Below are positions 7,793-16,493 of a stretch of DNA of 64,000 nucleotides, in pieces. The notes under the pieces are model-generated. The model had not been told where the DNA came from, did no database searches, and saw only the letters and a program-made list of their open reading frames with translations. Within the stretch, counting starts at the first letter, position 1. Every line of letters begins with the position of its first letter. The translations under genes and the position numbers were made by a program. The stretch is from NCBI GenBank assembly GCA_023417515.1, contig JAEZFL010000064.1, positions 1-64,000 of the forward strand, written 5' to 3'. Source of the stretch: Pseudomonadota bacterium (GTDB lineage Bacteria > Pseudomonadota > Alphaproteobacteria > Sphingomonadales > Sphingomonadaceae).

Positions 7793-9415
7793 ATGGGGGG
7801 GCAGCTGGAATTGAGGGGCGTGGTGTCAAAGTCGGCGCTGCTTGCTCATGCCCGCTCGGCCGCCAAGCACCTAGCCGAACCTGAACAGACAGCCCAGGCG
7901 CGTGCCGACGCGTGCCTCGACCTGCTTTCCGACATCGGCGCCGACGAGCGCCTCAATGGCTTTCGACGGGCTCTACATGCGTTGCCGTTGGACGAAAGGC
8001 ACTATTGGGTCGGCACGCTTTACACCCTGATGCTGCCCAGCAAGCTCCGACGCGCTCAGGCGACCTATTTCACACCGCCCGCCGTGGCCGACGCGGTCGT
8101 CGACATGGCGATCGCGGCCGGGTTCGACCTCGCCAAGGACGACGTCCTGGACCCCGCCGCCGGCGGCGCCGCGTTCCTGTCCACGCTCGCTGGGCGCATG
8201 TCGATCGCAGAACTGTCCCCGCCCGAGGTCGCGCACCGCCTCAACGGGATCGAGATCGACGAAGGCCTCGCGGCGCTTTCCCGCCGCCTGATCGCCGAGC
8301 GCCTCGGCGCGCCGCTGCCGCGCGAGGTAATCGTGGCAGGGGACGCGCTGCGCTACCCGATCCCCGCGTCATACGGATTGGTCATCGCGAATCCCCCATA
8401 CGGCCGGATGTCGCTCGACGACGTCCACGGCTACGCCTGGAAGCGCGTCGCACACAGGGGACACATCAACAAATATGCGCTGTTCACAGAGCTGTGCTTC
8501 CGCCACGCCAAGCCAGGTGGCGTGGTCGCGCTCGTCATCCCATCGAGCTTCCGGGCGGGCCCGCTCTACGACCGCATGCGCGCGTTCATCTGCTCGCAGG
8601 GCGAGGTCCTGAGCATCGCATCGATCGCCGGCCGGGACGGCGTGTTCGTCGACGTGGCGCAGGATATCAGCATCCTGGTCGCGCGCAAAGGCAAGCCGCA
8701 CCCTTGCGGCGCGATGGTGTCGTTCCCGATCGTGGGAGGCACGGCGACACCCGAGGCGGCGGTCGAACAGGCGTTGCCGCAGGAAGCCGGCGACGCCTGG
8801 CCGTTGCCCGCAGCGGACCCGCGCGACATCGGCGGTGCGACACTCGCCGACTACGGGGTCGCGGTGCGCGCCGGCTACTTCGTCTGGAATCGAGAGAAGG
8901 AACGGCTGGTCGACAAGCTCGATCGTGGTCAGCAAGGGTATCCGCTCATCTGGGCTAAGAACGTGCGCCTGAACGGGGACTGCAGGCCGGCCGGCAAGAA
9001 GAACAGGAAGGCCGACTTCGTCACCTTCGACGACGACAGCACCGCAATCATCAAGACCGCTGCGGCCGTCATGCAGCGTACGACCAACGACAAGCAGCCG
9101 CGGCGTCTCGTCGCCGCCATGGTCGATCCGGCGGTCGTCGAGACGTGGGGCGGGTTCGTGACCGAGAACCACACGATCGTCCTCACTGCGGACGATCCGG
9201 ATAAATTGCGGATCGCGATCGCCCTCCTCAACACCGCCGCCGTTGATCAGCGCTACCGGCGTGTGTCCGGCACCGCTGCCGTCTCTGTCACCCTCCTGCG
9301 GAAGCTCGACCTACCGACGCCGACCGCATTCGCATTTGCGCTCGCCGAGGCCGATGGCGACGCCGAAGCCGCGGCTCTGGCCGCCTACCGCCAGCCCGAA
9401 CTGGCCGACGCTTGA
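7793..9415 (+). CDS. DISARM-associated N6-adenine DNA methyltransferase
   Basis: The 540-aa class I SAM methyltransferase has a TYFTPP entry motif at about 91, SAM-binding motif I VLDPAAGGAAFL at about 118, and catalytic motif IV NPPYG at about 200. These are the features of gamma-type N6-adenine methyltransferases (Eco57I/TaqI-like). As first gene of the drm operon it should methylate host DNA to mark self, like the adenine methylase DrmMI of class 1 DISARM. Textbook class 2 uses a cytosine methylase instead. The ATG at 7793 has no clear ribosome site; GTG 7820 or GTG 7823, behind GAGGGG (7814-7819), may be the true start. It overlaps the next gene's ATG by one base (TGATG). Confidence 0.82.
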   Translation: MGGQLELRGVVSKSALLAHARSAAKHLAEPEQTAQARADACLDLLSDIGADERLNGFRRALHALPLDERHYWVGTLYTLMLPSKLRRAQATYFTPPAVADAVVDMAIAAGFDLAKDDVLDPAAGGAAFLSTLAGRMSIAELSPPEVAHRLNGIEIDEGLAALSRRLIAERLGAPLPREVIVAGDALRYPIPASYGLVIANPPYGRMSLDDVHGYAWKRVAHRGHINKYALFTELCFRHAKPGGVVALVIPSSFRAGPLYDRMRAFICSQGEVLSIASIAGRDGVFVDVAQDISILVARKGKPHPCGAMVSFPIVGGTATPEAAVEQALPQEAGDAWPLPAADPRDIGGATLADYGVAVRAGYFVWNREKERLVDKLDRGQQGYPLIWAKNVRLNGDCRPAGKKNRKADFVTFDDDSTAIIKTAAAVMQRTTNDKQPRRLVAAMVDPAVVETWGGFVTENHTIVLTADDPDKLRIAIALLNTAAVDQRYRRVSGTAAVSVTLLRKLDLPTPTAFAFALAEADGDAEAAALAAYRQPELADA

Positions 9416-12168
9416 TGGCCCGCAGCCGACCTTACCACCGCCCGCCGGGCGCATCCCAGCAGGACCGGGACCAAGCGCGAAAGGCGATGCTCGAGCGACG
9501 CCAGGCGCTCACCGCCAGGCTAGCCGAGGTGGCGGCGAGGCGGGCCGCCAACCCCATTGCGCCGCCCCCGTCCGAGCCGGAGCTGCCGTCGCGGGACGTC
9601 GAAGGCTATATGGCCGCCATCGCGTCCCAACCTCTCCACCGGCTCGGTGAAGCTGAGGTCGCCGAGCTGACGCCGACCTATGCGACGCTGGTCCGGTCGG
9701 CCGCTGAGATCGCCGGTCGGGGCGACGTCAAAGTCGTAATGCCATGGCCACCCTCGAAGGTGTCGCCATCGGCGATCGTCTCGCTGCTTGCGATCGGCGC
9801 GATTGGCAGCGCGCCTCGTACCAGCGTGCGGATGCGGGGCACCGACATCGTCAGCAGGGAACGCGCCGACGAGGTGCGCGCGATTGTGTTCCCATACGCG
9901 CGCAGCACCCATGCCCAGGCGAGGCAGGTGCAGGTCAATCGACACGAATTCGGCCGGACCAACTTCGAGCACGTCGCCAGGTATCTCGGCAGCGGCGGTG
10001 ATGCGGCGAAGGACCTGCACCAAGTCCTAGCGCGCGTCCGAAAGCTGAGCGGCCGCGCGTCCGACGGCCGCGACTACGCCGAGTTCGAGCACCCCATCCT
10101 CGACGAGATCATTCCCCACGGTCCGGCGCGCGGCGACCGCCCCTCGAATAGCTCCGTCTTGTGGCGCACGCGCACCAAGACCGACATCGGCCGGCAGACG
10201 CGATCGGGCGAGGCGGACGATCCCGCTAAGGCCGCATACTACATATTCACCGTCCGGCGTGACGACCGGCTGGGCGTCGAGCTGCGCGCAATCGAGCGCC
10301 CGCTCGACCTACTCATCCTCGACCTATCTCGGAACGGGCGGGACCGTCTCGGTTGGGACTGGGTGCGCCGAGCCGGCGAGATGGTCGCGTGCATGCGCGA
10401 AATCCACCCCTCGGCTGGCGTCCTCGCCGTCGTCGACGACCCCTGGTCGTATCGTGCGGTCCGCTTCGACGTGCTCGGTACCAAGCAGCCGGGCAAGAAG
10501 GGCAAGAGCATCCCGGCGCCCGGCAGCGTCATCTACTGCCCGACCACCGGTATCCTACAGGACGTCGGCCAGCGCACGCCGCCGTTCGAGGGTGCCTCCT
10601 CCATCACGGTCGATGGGTTCTACGGCGACGTCGATCGCAACATCGAGCACCTGCGCGAACTCGCCAACCGCCTAGCCGACATGGGGGATCCCGCCGGCGC
10701 GGCGACTGCCCGCAACCTGATGGGGACGGTCCGCCGGTCGGCGAGCCTACCCGGCTCGATCGCCGAGCTAAGCCGCTTCATCGAACGCGAGACGTCGGCC
10801 GCCATCGCCGACGACCGCCTCGCGACATATCGCGCGACCGCCGACATTAGCACTTTGATCGACCCCACTAGCCTTGCAAGCCAGGCCGACGCCGAGAAGG
10901 GAGTGGCGGCTGAAGCCAGGACCGTAATGCGAACGCTCGAGCAGGCGACGCCGATGGCAACGCTGATCGAGGATGCGATGCAGCCCGCGCTGCGTTCGAG
11001 CTCCCGCTCCGTCTTCGTATTCCGGTCCGACATGATCGCCGAGTTCGCCGTGGACAGGCTTGGCCCGTCGCACCCCAAGCTCGCCGAGCGGATCGAAAGC
11101 GGCGTCATACGCTTTGGCGGAGCACGCGCGCTCGACACCGTCGCCGACGCACCGGCTTCCACGCGCAACCAGTTTAAGCGCGCCATCTTCGTCGCGCCCA
11201 CGACGTCGACGATACTGGCCACGCTGGCGCAACCCTGGCTACCCGAGCAGGTGGTGTTCCTAGCCGATGCAGATACGCTGGCGTTCGCCGCCCGCGACGC
11301 CGCGCGCCTCGCCGACGAGATCGGTGTTGACGCGCTTGCGGCGCGGCTGCGAACGTTCGCCGAGAAGGCAAACAGCCGCGTAGCGGGAATCGGCCGCCAC
11401 ACGGTGCAGCTGGATGCCGAGGCGCCATCCGAGGACGTCGAGTTCCCGACCGGTTCGGTGGTCGACCTCACCGGCGGCGGCCGGGGCGAACGCCGGCTCG
11501 TCGAAATCAAGCTCGGCAACGGGCAACGCATCATCGCCCGCCCGGCTACCGGCATGGTTCTGCGGGACGACGGCGCGGCGACGACCACCTTCGTCGAGCG
11601 ACCCGCGTCACAGATAAAACGTGGCGATGAGGTCTGCGTGATCGGCGCTGGGTTCATCGAGCGCGCCCGGTCGCTCGTGAACATCCGCACGACTGCGGCC
11701 GAGGAGATCCGCGAATACCACAGTCAGGTGGCGAAGCGGTTCGCCGCCATACCCGAGGACTCCACGAATGGACGCCTCCGCGTCCTGGTGGCGCGGATGG
11801 GCCAGCCGACCGTGCCGATCGAGCGCGCCAGATACTGGATCGACCTGCGTGACGAGATCGACAAGCCGCTCCACGAGGTCGTGCCGCATGCCCCGCAGGA
11901 CCGGGACACCTTCATGCGGTTCACTGACGCGCTCGGGATCGGACAGAAGTTGGCCGAGAGCTTCTGGCTGTGGGCGGTAGTCGCTCAGCGTTCCCACCGG
12001 ATGCGCGCGGGGAACGTTTTCCACGACGCCTTCCGCGGCATCCTCACTGATCCCCATGCGGCGCTCGCGAGCAACCGCGACCGCAGCGCCGACATTAGAG
12101 CGCTTCGCGCAATGGCTGAGGAACACGTCGCGACTGTCGCCGACACGCGGAGCATCGAGGCATCATGA
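9415..12168 (+). CDS. Large DISARM-operon protein of unknown family (DrmE-position candidate)
   Basis: The 917-aa protein has no domain I can name. A disordered basic N-terminus (to about 60) is followed by an alpha/beta region with DVKVVMPWPPSKVSPSAIVS (about 105), a middle region with DLLILDLSRNGRDRLGWDW (about 300), a helical linker, and a helicase- or Rossmann-like tail with KRAIFVAPTTSTILATLAQP (about 585) and VVFLADADTLAFAA. No Walker A, nuclease or methylase motif is seen. It lies between methylase and drmA, overlapping both (TGATG before, ATGA after). Class 1 DISARM would carry the SNF2 helicase DrmD; class 2 carries the unknown protein DrmE. A divergent DrmE is plausible but unproven. 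The frame also has a TTG at 9412. Confidence 0.75.
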   Translation: MARSRPYHRPPGASQQDRDQARKAMLERRQALTARLAEVAARRAANPIAPPPSEPELPSRDVEGYMAAIASQPLHRLGEAEVAELTPTYATLVRSAAEIAGRGDVKVVMPWPPSKVSPSAIVSLLAIGAIGSAPRTSVRMRGTDIVSRERADEVRAIVFPYARSTHAQARQVQVNRHEFGRTNFEHVARYLGSGGDAAKDLHQVLARVRKLSGRASDGRDYAEFEHPILDEIIPHGPARGDRPSNSSVLWRTRTKTDIGRQTRSGEADDPAKAAYYIFTVRRDDRLGVELRAIERPLDLLILDLSRNGRDRLGWDWVRRAGEMVACMREIHPSAGVLAVVDDPWSYRAVRFDVLGTKQPGKKGKSIPAPGSVIYCPTTGILQDVGQRTPPFEGASSITVDGFYGDVDRNIEHLRELANRLADMGDPAGAATARNLMGTVRRSASLPGSIAELSRFIERETSAAIADDRLATYRATADISTLIDPTSLASQADAEKGVAAEARTVMRTLEQATPMATLIEDAMQPALRSSSRSVFVFRSDMIAEFAVDRLGPSHPKLAERIESGVIRFGGARALDTVADAPASTRNQFKRAIFVAPTTSTILATLAQPWLPEQVVFLADADTLAFAARDAARLADEIGVDALAARLRTFAEKANSRVAGIGRHTVQLDAEAPSEDVEFPTGSVVDLTGGGRGERRLVEIKLGNGQRIIARPATGMVLRDDGAATTTFVERPASQIKRGDEVCVIGAGFIERARSLVNIRTTAAEEIREYHSQVAKRFAAIPEDSTNGRLRVLVARMGQPTVPIERARYWIDLRDEIDKPLHEVVPHAPQDRDTFMRFTDALGIGQKLAESFWLWAVVAQRSHRMRAGNVFHDAFRGILTDPHAALASNRDRSADIRALRAMAEEHVATVADTRSIEAS

Positions 12169-15100
12169 AAGGTCTGTCGAACGCGAAGTTGTCTGGGATT
12201 GATGTCGAGCTCAAAGAAGCGGTCTGCGATGCGTTGGTAAACGCGCTCGTCGAACGCGTGAGCGGCGCCGACGAGCGAGGGCGGACGATCTACGGCGGAT
12301 CGCCGCGACGCGGAATATTCGCCGGCCAGCTGCTCCCGCGCTTCGACGTCAGCGGCGCCCTCGACGAGACCAACGACATCCGCATCGCCGCGATCGGGAT
12401 GGACTTCGTGGTGGGTGCGAACGGCTCCGCCGCCATCCACGTAGCGCCCCGGTTCTCCGCATACGTGCGAGTCATCCCGCAGTGGCGCGACCTGACTGGC
12501 GGCGGTGGCCAACTCGATTTCGACTTCAAGCTGCAGAAGGCGATTCAGCAGCAGATAGACGCTGCAATCCGCGCCGACCGGGCGACCGCCCTAAAGGCTG
12601 CCAACCTCGAACGGCCCAATTGGAAGGCGATGGACGAAACGCGCCGGTCGAAAGTCCGCGCGGAGCGGGCCCGCATCCTCGCTGACGTGCGCGTCAAGGC
12701 CTACGCTGCATTCGGGATCAAGCTGCTGTCGGGTGTGCCCGACGAATCTGCCCCGACGGAGGAGCCCCCGGCGGGGAACGGGGACGGCACCGGAGACTCC
12801 ACTGAACAGCCGGCGCCGATCTCGCGCCTCATCCGCGAAGGCCGGGACCTGCCGCTGACGCTCGTCGATCCCGCGCCGATACCGGGCAAGTGGCGGCGGC
12901 TCGACCTCTCCCTCCCGACCTTTGAGTTCGATAGCGCAATGGGGTCCCCGGCACTGGCCGCCGCGCTCGTCACCTACAATTCCAGCCTCGCGGCGGCGGT
13001 GGCGGCGCAGCTCGAGGCGTGGGCTGCCGGCGAGGGTGCCGCCGAGGCATGGCGAGACGTCAACGTCTCACCAGGGGACACGCTCGACGAGGCCCGGTGG
13101 AATGCGGCCGTCGCGGCGCTCGCCGCTAGGCCCATCGACCGTACGCGCGTCGTCCCCGATCTCTCCCGCATCGCCCTGAAGGTCGAGCGTCAGGTCGACT
13201 TCCTGGACCCCGCGCGACTGTCGCTGCGGGTCATGCTGGACAACCAGTCACCCGAGCCCACGCCGCAGGACGCGCGCGGTCGCTGCAACACCGTCTTCGG
13301 CGCCGGGCTAACACTCGCCCTACCCACAGCTGCGCACCGGTCTCTGCGGCTCGATAGGGTCGAACCCTCCTACCGATTCCGCGACCACCTCGACTATCCG
13401 GCGATCGGGCTCAACTGCGGGGTCGAGGCGATCGAAGCCGGGGACCAACTCACCCTGGCCACCACCGCCGCCCCTCGCTTCGCGCAGCCGCGCATCGTTG
13501 CTCGAAACATCGACCTGCCCTTTCAGTTTGCGATTCTCAAGGATCGATCCTTCGACGCGAAACGGCTGCTCGAGCTGCCGCGCGCATACAGCGAATGGAT
13601 CGATGGCCAAGAGAAGCGGCTGCGCGACACCGTCACGGCGGGCCTGCCACCGGACGATGCGGCGGTCGAGAAGGCACGTCTGGCGAAGGACATCGCCGCC
13701 CAGCGCGCCGAGGCGCGCTACATCGAGCGCGGTGTCGAGATCTTGATCGCTTCGAAAAAGGCCAGCGATGAGCTGGCCGGCAACCCACAAGGGGAACAAG
13801 GCGCCCTAGCGCGTCGGGCCGCGCCCTGGATGGCTTGGACGCTTACCAATGAGGCCTTTGCGCTGCGCGATGCGCACGACACGGGGCGAGGCTGGCGACT
13901 CTTCCAGATGGCGTTTGTGCTCGCGCACATCCCTGTGTTCGCATCCCGCATGGCGGAATGGCGCGAATTCCACGACGCCATGCTTGACGAGGACGGCGTC
14001 AGCCTCCTCTACTTCCCGACCGGCGGCGGCAAGTCGGAGGCGTTCTACGGCACGCTGCTGTTCGCCATGTTCCTCGACCGCCTGCGCGGCAAGGACCGCG
14101 GTGTCACCGCCATGATCCGCTATCCCCTGCGGCTGCTGACGCTCCAGCAGGCGCAGCGCCTACTCAAGCTCGTCGTGCGCGCCGAGATGGTGCGCCGTCG
14201 CCACAAGGTCGGCGGGTGGCCATTCGAGATGGGGTTCTGGGTGGGAAGCCAGAACACGCCGAACCATTACGGCGCATTCCGCGCTGAGATCCCGCTCGCG
14301 AGTGATCCGGACTTCGCGGACGACAGTGCGCTAGACGGCGAGACGGGCGATGAGGACCAGCGCGCTCGCGGACGTCGATACGCGGAGGCGCGCGAGGCCT
14401 TCGACAAGATTCCAGAGTGCCCGGTGTGCGGCGAGCCGACCGGTCTGCGTCGCGACGAGAACGAAGGCCCAACCGGGCGGCGCGCAGCCATTGTGTGTTT
14501 CAATGACAAGTGCGCGTGGAATCGCGAGCACGGTCGGCGCCAGTCCCTCCCGTTCCTGCTGACCGACGACGCCATCTACGCCCGCGCGCCGGCGATCGTG
14601 CTCGGCACCGTCGACAAGCTGGCCATGCTGGGCCAGCACACCGGCACGATCTCGAAGGTGCTTGGCATGTTCGGCCTCGCCCGCCGCGTCGACAGATGGG
14701 GAAATCTCTCCACACCGCGGAGCGATGAGGATTTACGTCGCGATCCGGCAGATCACAACAGCTCGAACGTCCATCCCGCATATGCGGACGGGAAGCGGGT
14801 CTTTCATGATCCGTTCCCGTCGCTGATCATCCAGGACGAGGCGCACCTGCTCGAGGAGAGCCTCGGGACGTTCAGCGGTCTGTTCGACACGCTGCTCGAC
14901 ACGGCGTTCGAGGAGATCGCGGACATGGCCGGCGACGGGCTCGCCATCGCCCGGCGGTGGACCGGCGACGGCTGGGGTGCTCCCCGAATGCCGAAGGTTA
15001 TCGCGGCGACCGCCACGATCTCGGCACCCGAACGCCAACTCGAAACGCTTTACCAACGGCACCCGCTGCGCTTTCCCTATCCGGGTCCGGACCTCTACCA

Positions 15101-16493
15101 TTCCTTCTTCGCCGAGCCTGCACCGCCGCCGGCCATGAACCCCGCGCGAGTTGAGCTCGCTAAGCGGCTGCCGTTTGCGCAGGCGCCCGAGCAGACCGCG
15201 CCTTGGATGCGCCTCTACGTGTCGCTGATGACGAACGACGCGACGCACACGGTCACGACGGTCGGGGTGCTGGCCGCGTTCCACGGCATCATTACGGCGC
15301 TGTGGGACGGCCTGCTCGCCGATGACCGCCGCGCCGCTACGATCGCGTCGATCCGGGCGGCCGTGTCGCCGGGTCGAGCCGGGGACTGGCACCGGGCGGC
15401 GATCGACCGTGCCGTCGCGGACGGCCGTCAGGACGAGGTCATGGCGCTGGTGGACCTGCACCGGATAGCGCTCGCATACGTGACCAACAAGAAGGGCGGC
15501 GACCAGATCATCGACGCCCTAACCGCCGCCGTCGAGCACCAGCATCGCCACCTCGGCCGCGAAAACTCGTCCTTCGCCAGTCGCCTGATCTCGGGCGGCA
15601 TCGACATGAAGGACATCCAGGGCGTGATGGAGGAGGCCGAGACCTCTTTCGACGACAAGGATTATCCCGACATCAGCGCGACGGTCCGGAACATCGTCGC
15701 GACCTCGGCGATCAGTCACGGTGTGGACGTCGACCGCTTCAACAGCATGTTCTTCGCGGGCCTGCCGTCTGACATCGCCGAATACATTCAGGCCTCCAGC
15801 CGCGTCGGCCGCACCCACGTCGGGTTCGTGATGCTGCTGCCGACGCCCCAGAACCGGCGCGATCGATACGTCGTCGAGACGCACGACATCTTCCACCGCT
15901 TCCTCGAGCGGATGATCGCGCCGCCCGCCGTCGAGCGCTGGGCAGAGAACGCGATCAAGCGCGCGATGGCGTCGTATGTGCAGGCGTGGGCGATGCTGCG
16001 CGAGGCCCGCGAGTTCATCAGGCAGGACGATGCCAAGAAGCCCGAAGTCCACCAGATGGACCAGGTCAGCCGCCTCGCATCGCTCGCACGCCTCAACCAC
16101 GTCGCGCTTTGCGAAGCGATCGGCGACTTCGTACTCAGGGCCAGCGGCTACACCGGGAAAGGCGCGTCGAAGCTCGGCGCACCGCACTACGAGGACTTCT
16201 ACCGCGCCCTCGTCGACAAGCAGGTCGACGTGTTCGTCCGCAGTATCGCCAGCCGCGGCACCACCTCGAGCCTGCGGGAATACTGGGACGATCTTCCGGC
16301 GTTCCAGAAGCCGATGACGTCGCTGCGTGACGTGGACGAGGCGGGCTACATCGTCGCTGCGGGTCGCGATCCACTGGCGCGCAGCCGATCGACCGACATC
16401 GACCGGGGGCAGCTGGCCGAGGTCATGCGCGCCATCAGGACCCAGCGGGGCACCGCCTCAGAAATGGATGCCGACGGAGGGAGCGATGGCTGA
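12165..16493 (+). CDS. drmA: DrmA-like DISARM helicase
   Basis: The 1442-aa superfamily 2 helicase is the core component of DISARM. The first 600 residues are DrmA-type N-terminal sequence. Walker A PTGGGKSEA is at about 617. A four-Cys zinc site (CPVCGEPTG, VCFNDKCAW) lies at about 751-790. The DEAH box IIQDEAHLLEE is at about 888, motif III ATATIS at about 949, and motif VI QASSRVGRTHVGF at about 1208. ATP-dependent DNA translocation is expected, acting with DrmB on invading DNA. The ATG overlaps the previous stop by 4 bp, and the 3' end overlaps drmB by 8 bp, so the complex is co-translated. Length and motif order agree with DrmA. Confidence 0.88.
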   Translation: MKGLSNAKLSGIDVELKEAVCDALVNALVERVSGADERGRTIYGGSPRRGIFAGQLLPRFDVSGALDETNDIRIAAIGMDFVVGANGSAAIHVAPRFSAYVRVIPQWRDLTGGGGQLDFDFKLQKAIQQQIDAAIRADRATALKAANLERPNWKAMDETRRSKVRAERARILADVRVKAYAAFGIKLLSGVPDESAPTEEPPAGNGDGTGDSTEQPAPISRLIREGRDLPLTLVDPAPIPGKWRRLDLSLPTFEFDSAMGSPALAAALVTYNSSLAAAVAAQLEAWAAGEGAAEAWRDVNVSPGDTLDEARWNAAVAALAARPIDRTRVVPDLSRIALKVERQVDFLDPARLSLRVMLDNQSPEPTPQDARGRCNTVFGAGLTLALPTAAHRSLRLDRVEPSYRFRDHLDYPAIGLNCGVEAIEAGDQLTLATTAAPRFAQPRIVARNIDLPFQFAILKDRSFDAKRLLELPRAYSEWIDGQEKRLRDTVTAGLPPDDAAVEKARLAKDIAAQRAEARYIERGVEILIASKKASDELAGNPQGEQGALARRAAPWMAWTLTNEAFALRDAHDTGRGWRLFQMAFVLAHIPVFASRMAEWREFHDAMLDEDGVSLLYFPTGGGKSEAFYGTLLFAMFLDRLRGKDRGVTAMIRYPLRLLTLQQAQRLLKLVVRAEMVRRRHKVGGWPFEMGFWVGSQNTPNHYGAFRAEIPLASDPDFADDSALDGETGDEDQRARGRRYAEAREAFDKIPECPVCGEPTGLRRDENEGPTGRRAAIVCFNDKCAWNREHGRRQSLPFLLTDDAIYARAPAIVLGTVDKLAMLGQHTGTISKVLGMFGLARRVDRWGNLSTPRSDEDLRRDPADHNSSNVHPAYADGKRVFHDPFPSLIIQDEAHLLEESLGTFSGLFDTLLDTAFEEIADMAGDGLAIARRWTGDGWGAPRMPKVIAATATISAPERQLETLYQRHPLRFPYPGPDLYHSFFAEPAPPPAMNPARVELAKRLPFAQAPEQTAPWMRLYVSLMTNDATHTVTTVGVLAAFHGIITALWDGLLADDRRAATIASIRAAVSPGRAGDWHRAAIDRAVADGRQDEVMALVDLHRIALAYVTNKKGGDQIIDALTAAVEHQHRHLGRENSSFASRLISGGIDMKDIQGVMEEAETSFDDKDYPDISATVRNIVATSAISHGVDVDRFNSMFFAGLPSDIAEYIQASSRVGRTHVGFVMLLPTPQNRRDRYVVETHDIFHRFLERMIAPPAVERWAENAIKRAMASYVQAWAMLREAREFIRQDDAKKPEVHQMDQVSRLASLARLNHVALCEAIGDFVLRASGYTGKGASKLGAPHYEDFYRALVDKQVDVFVRSIASRGTTSSLREYWDDLPAFQKPMTSLRDVDEAGYIVAAGRDPLARSRSTDIDRGQLAEVMRAIRTQRGTASEMDADGGSDG

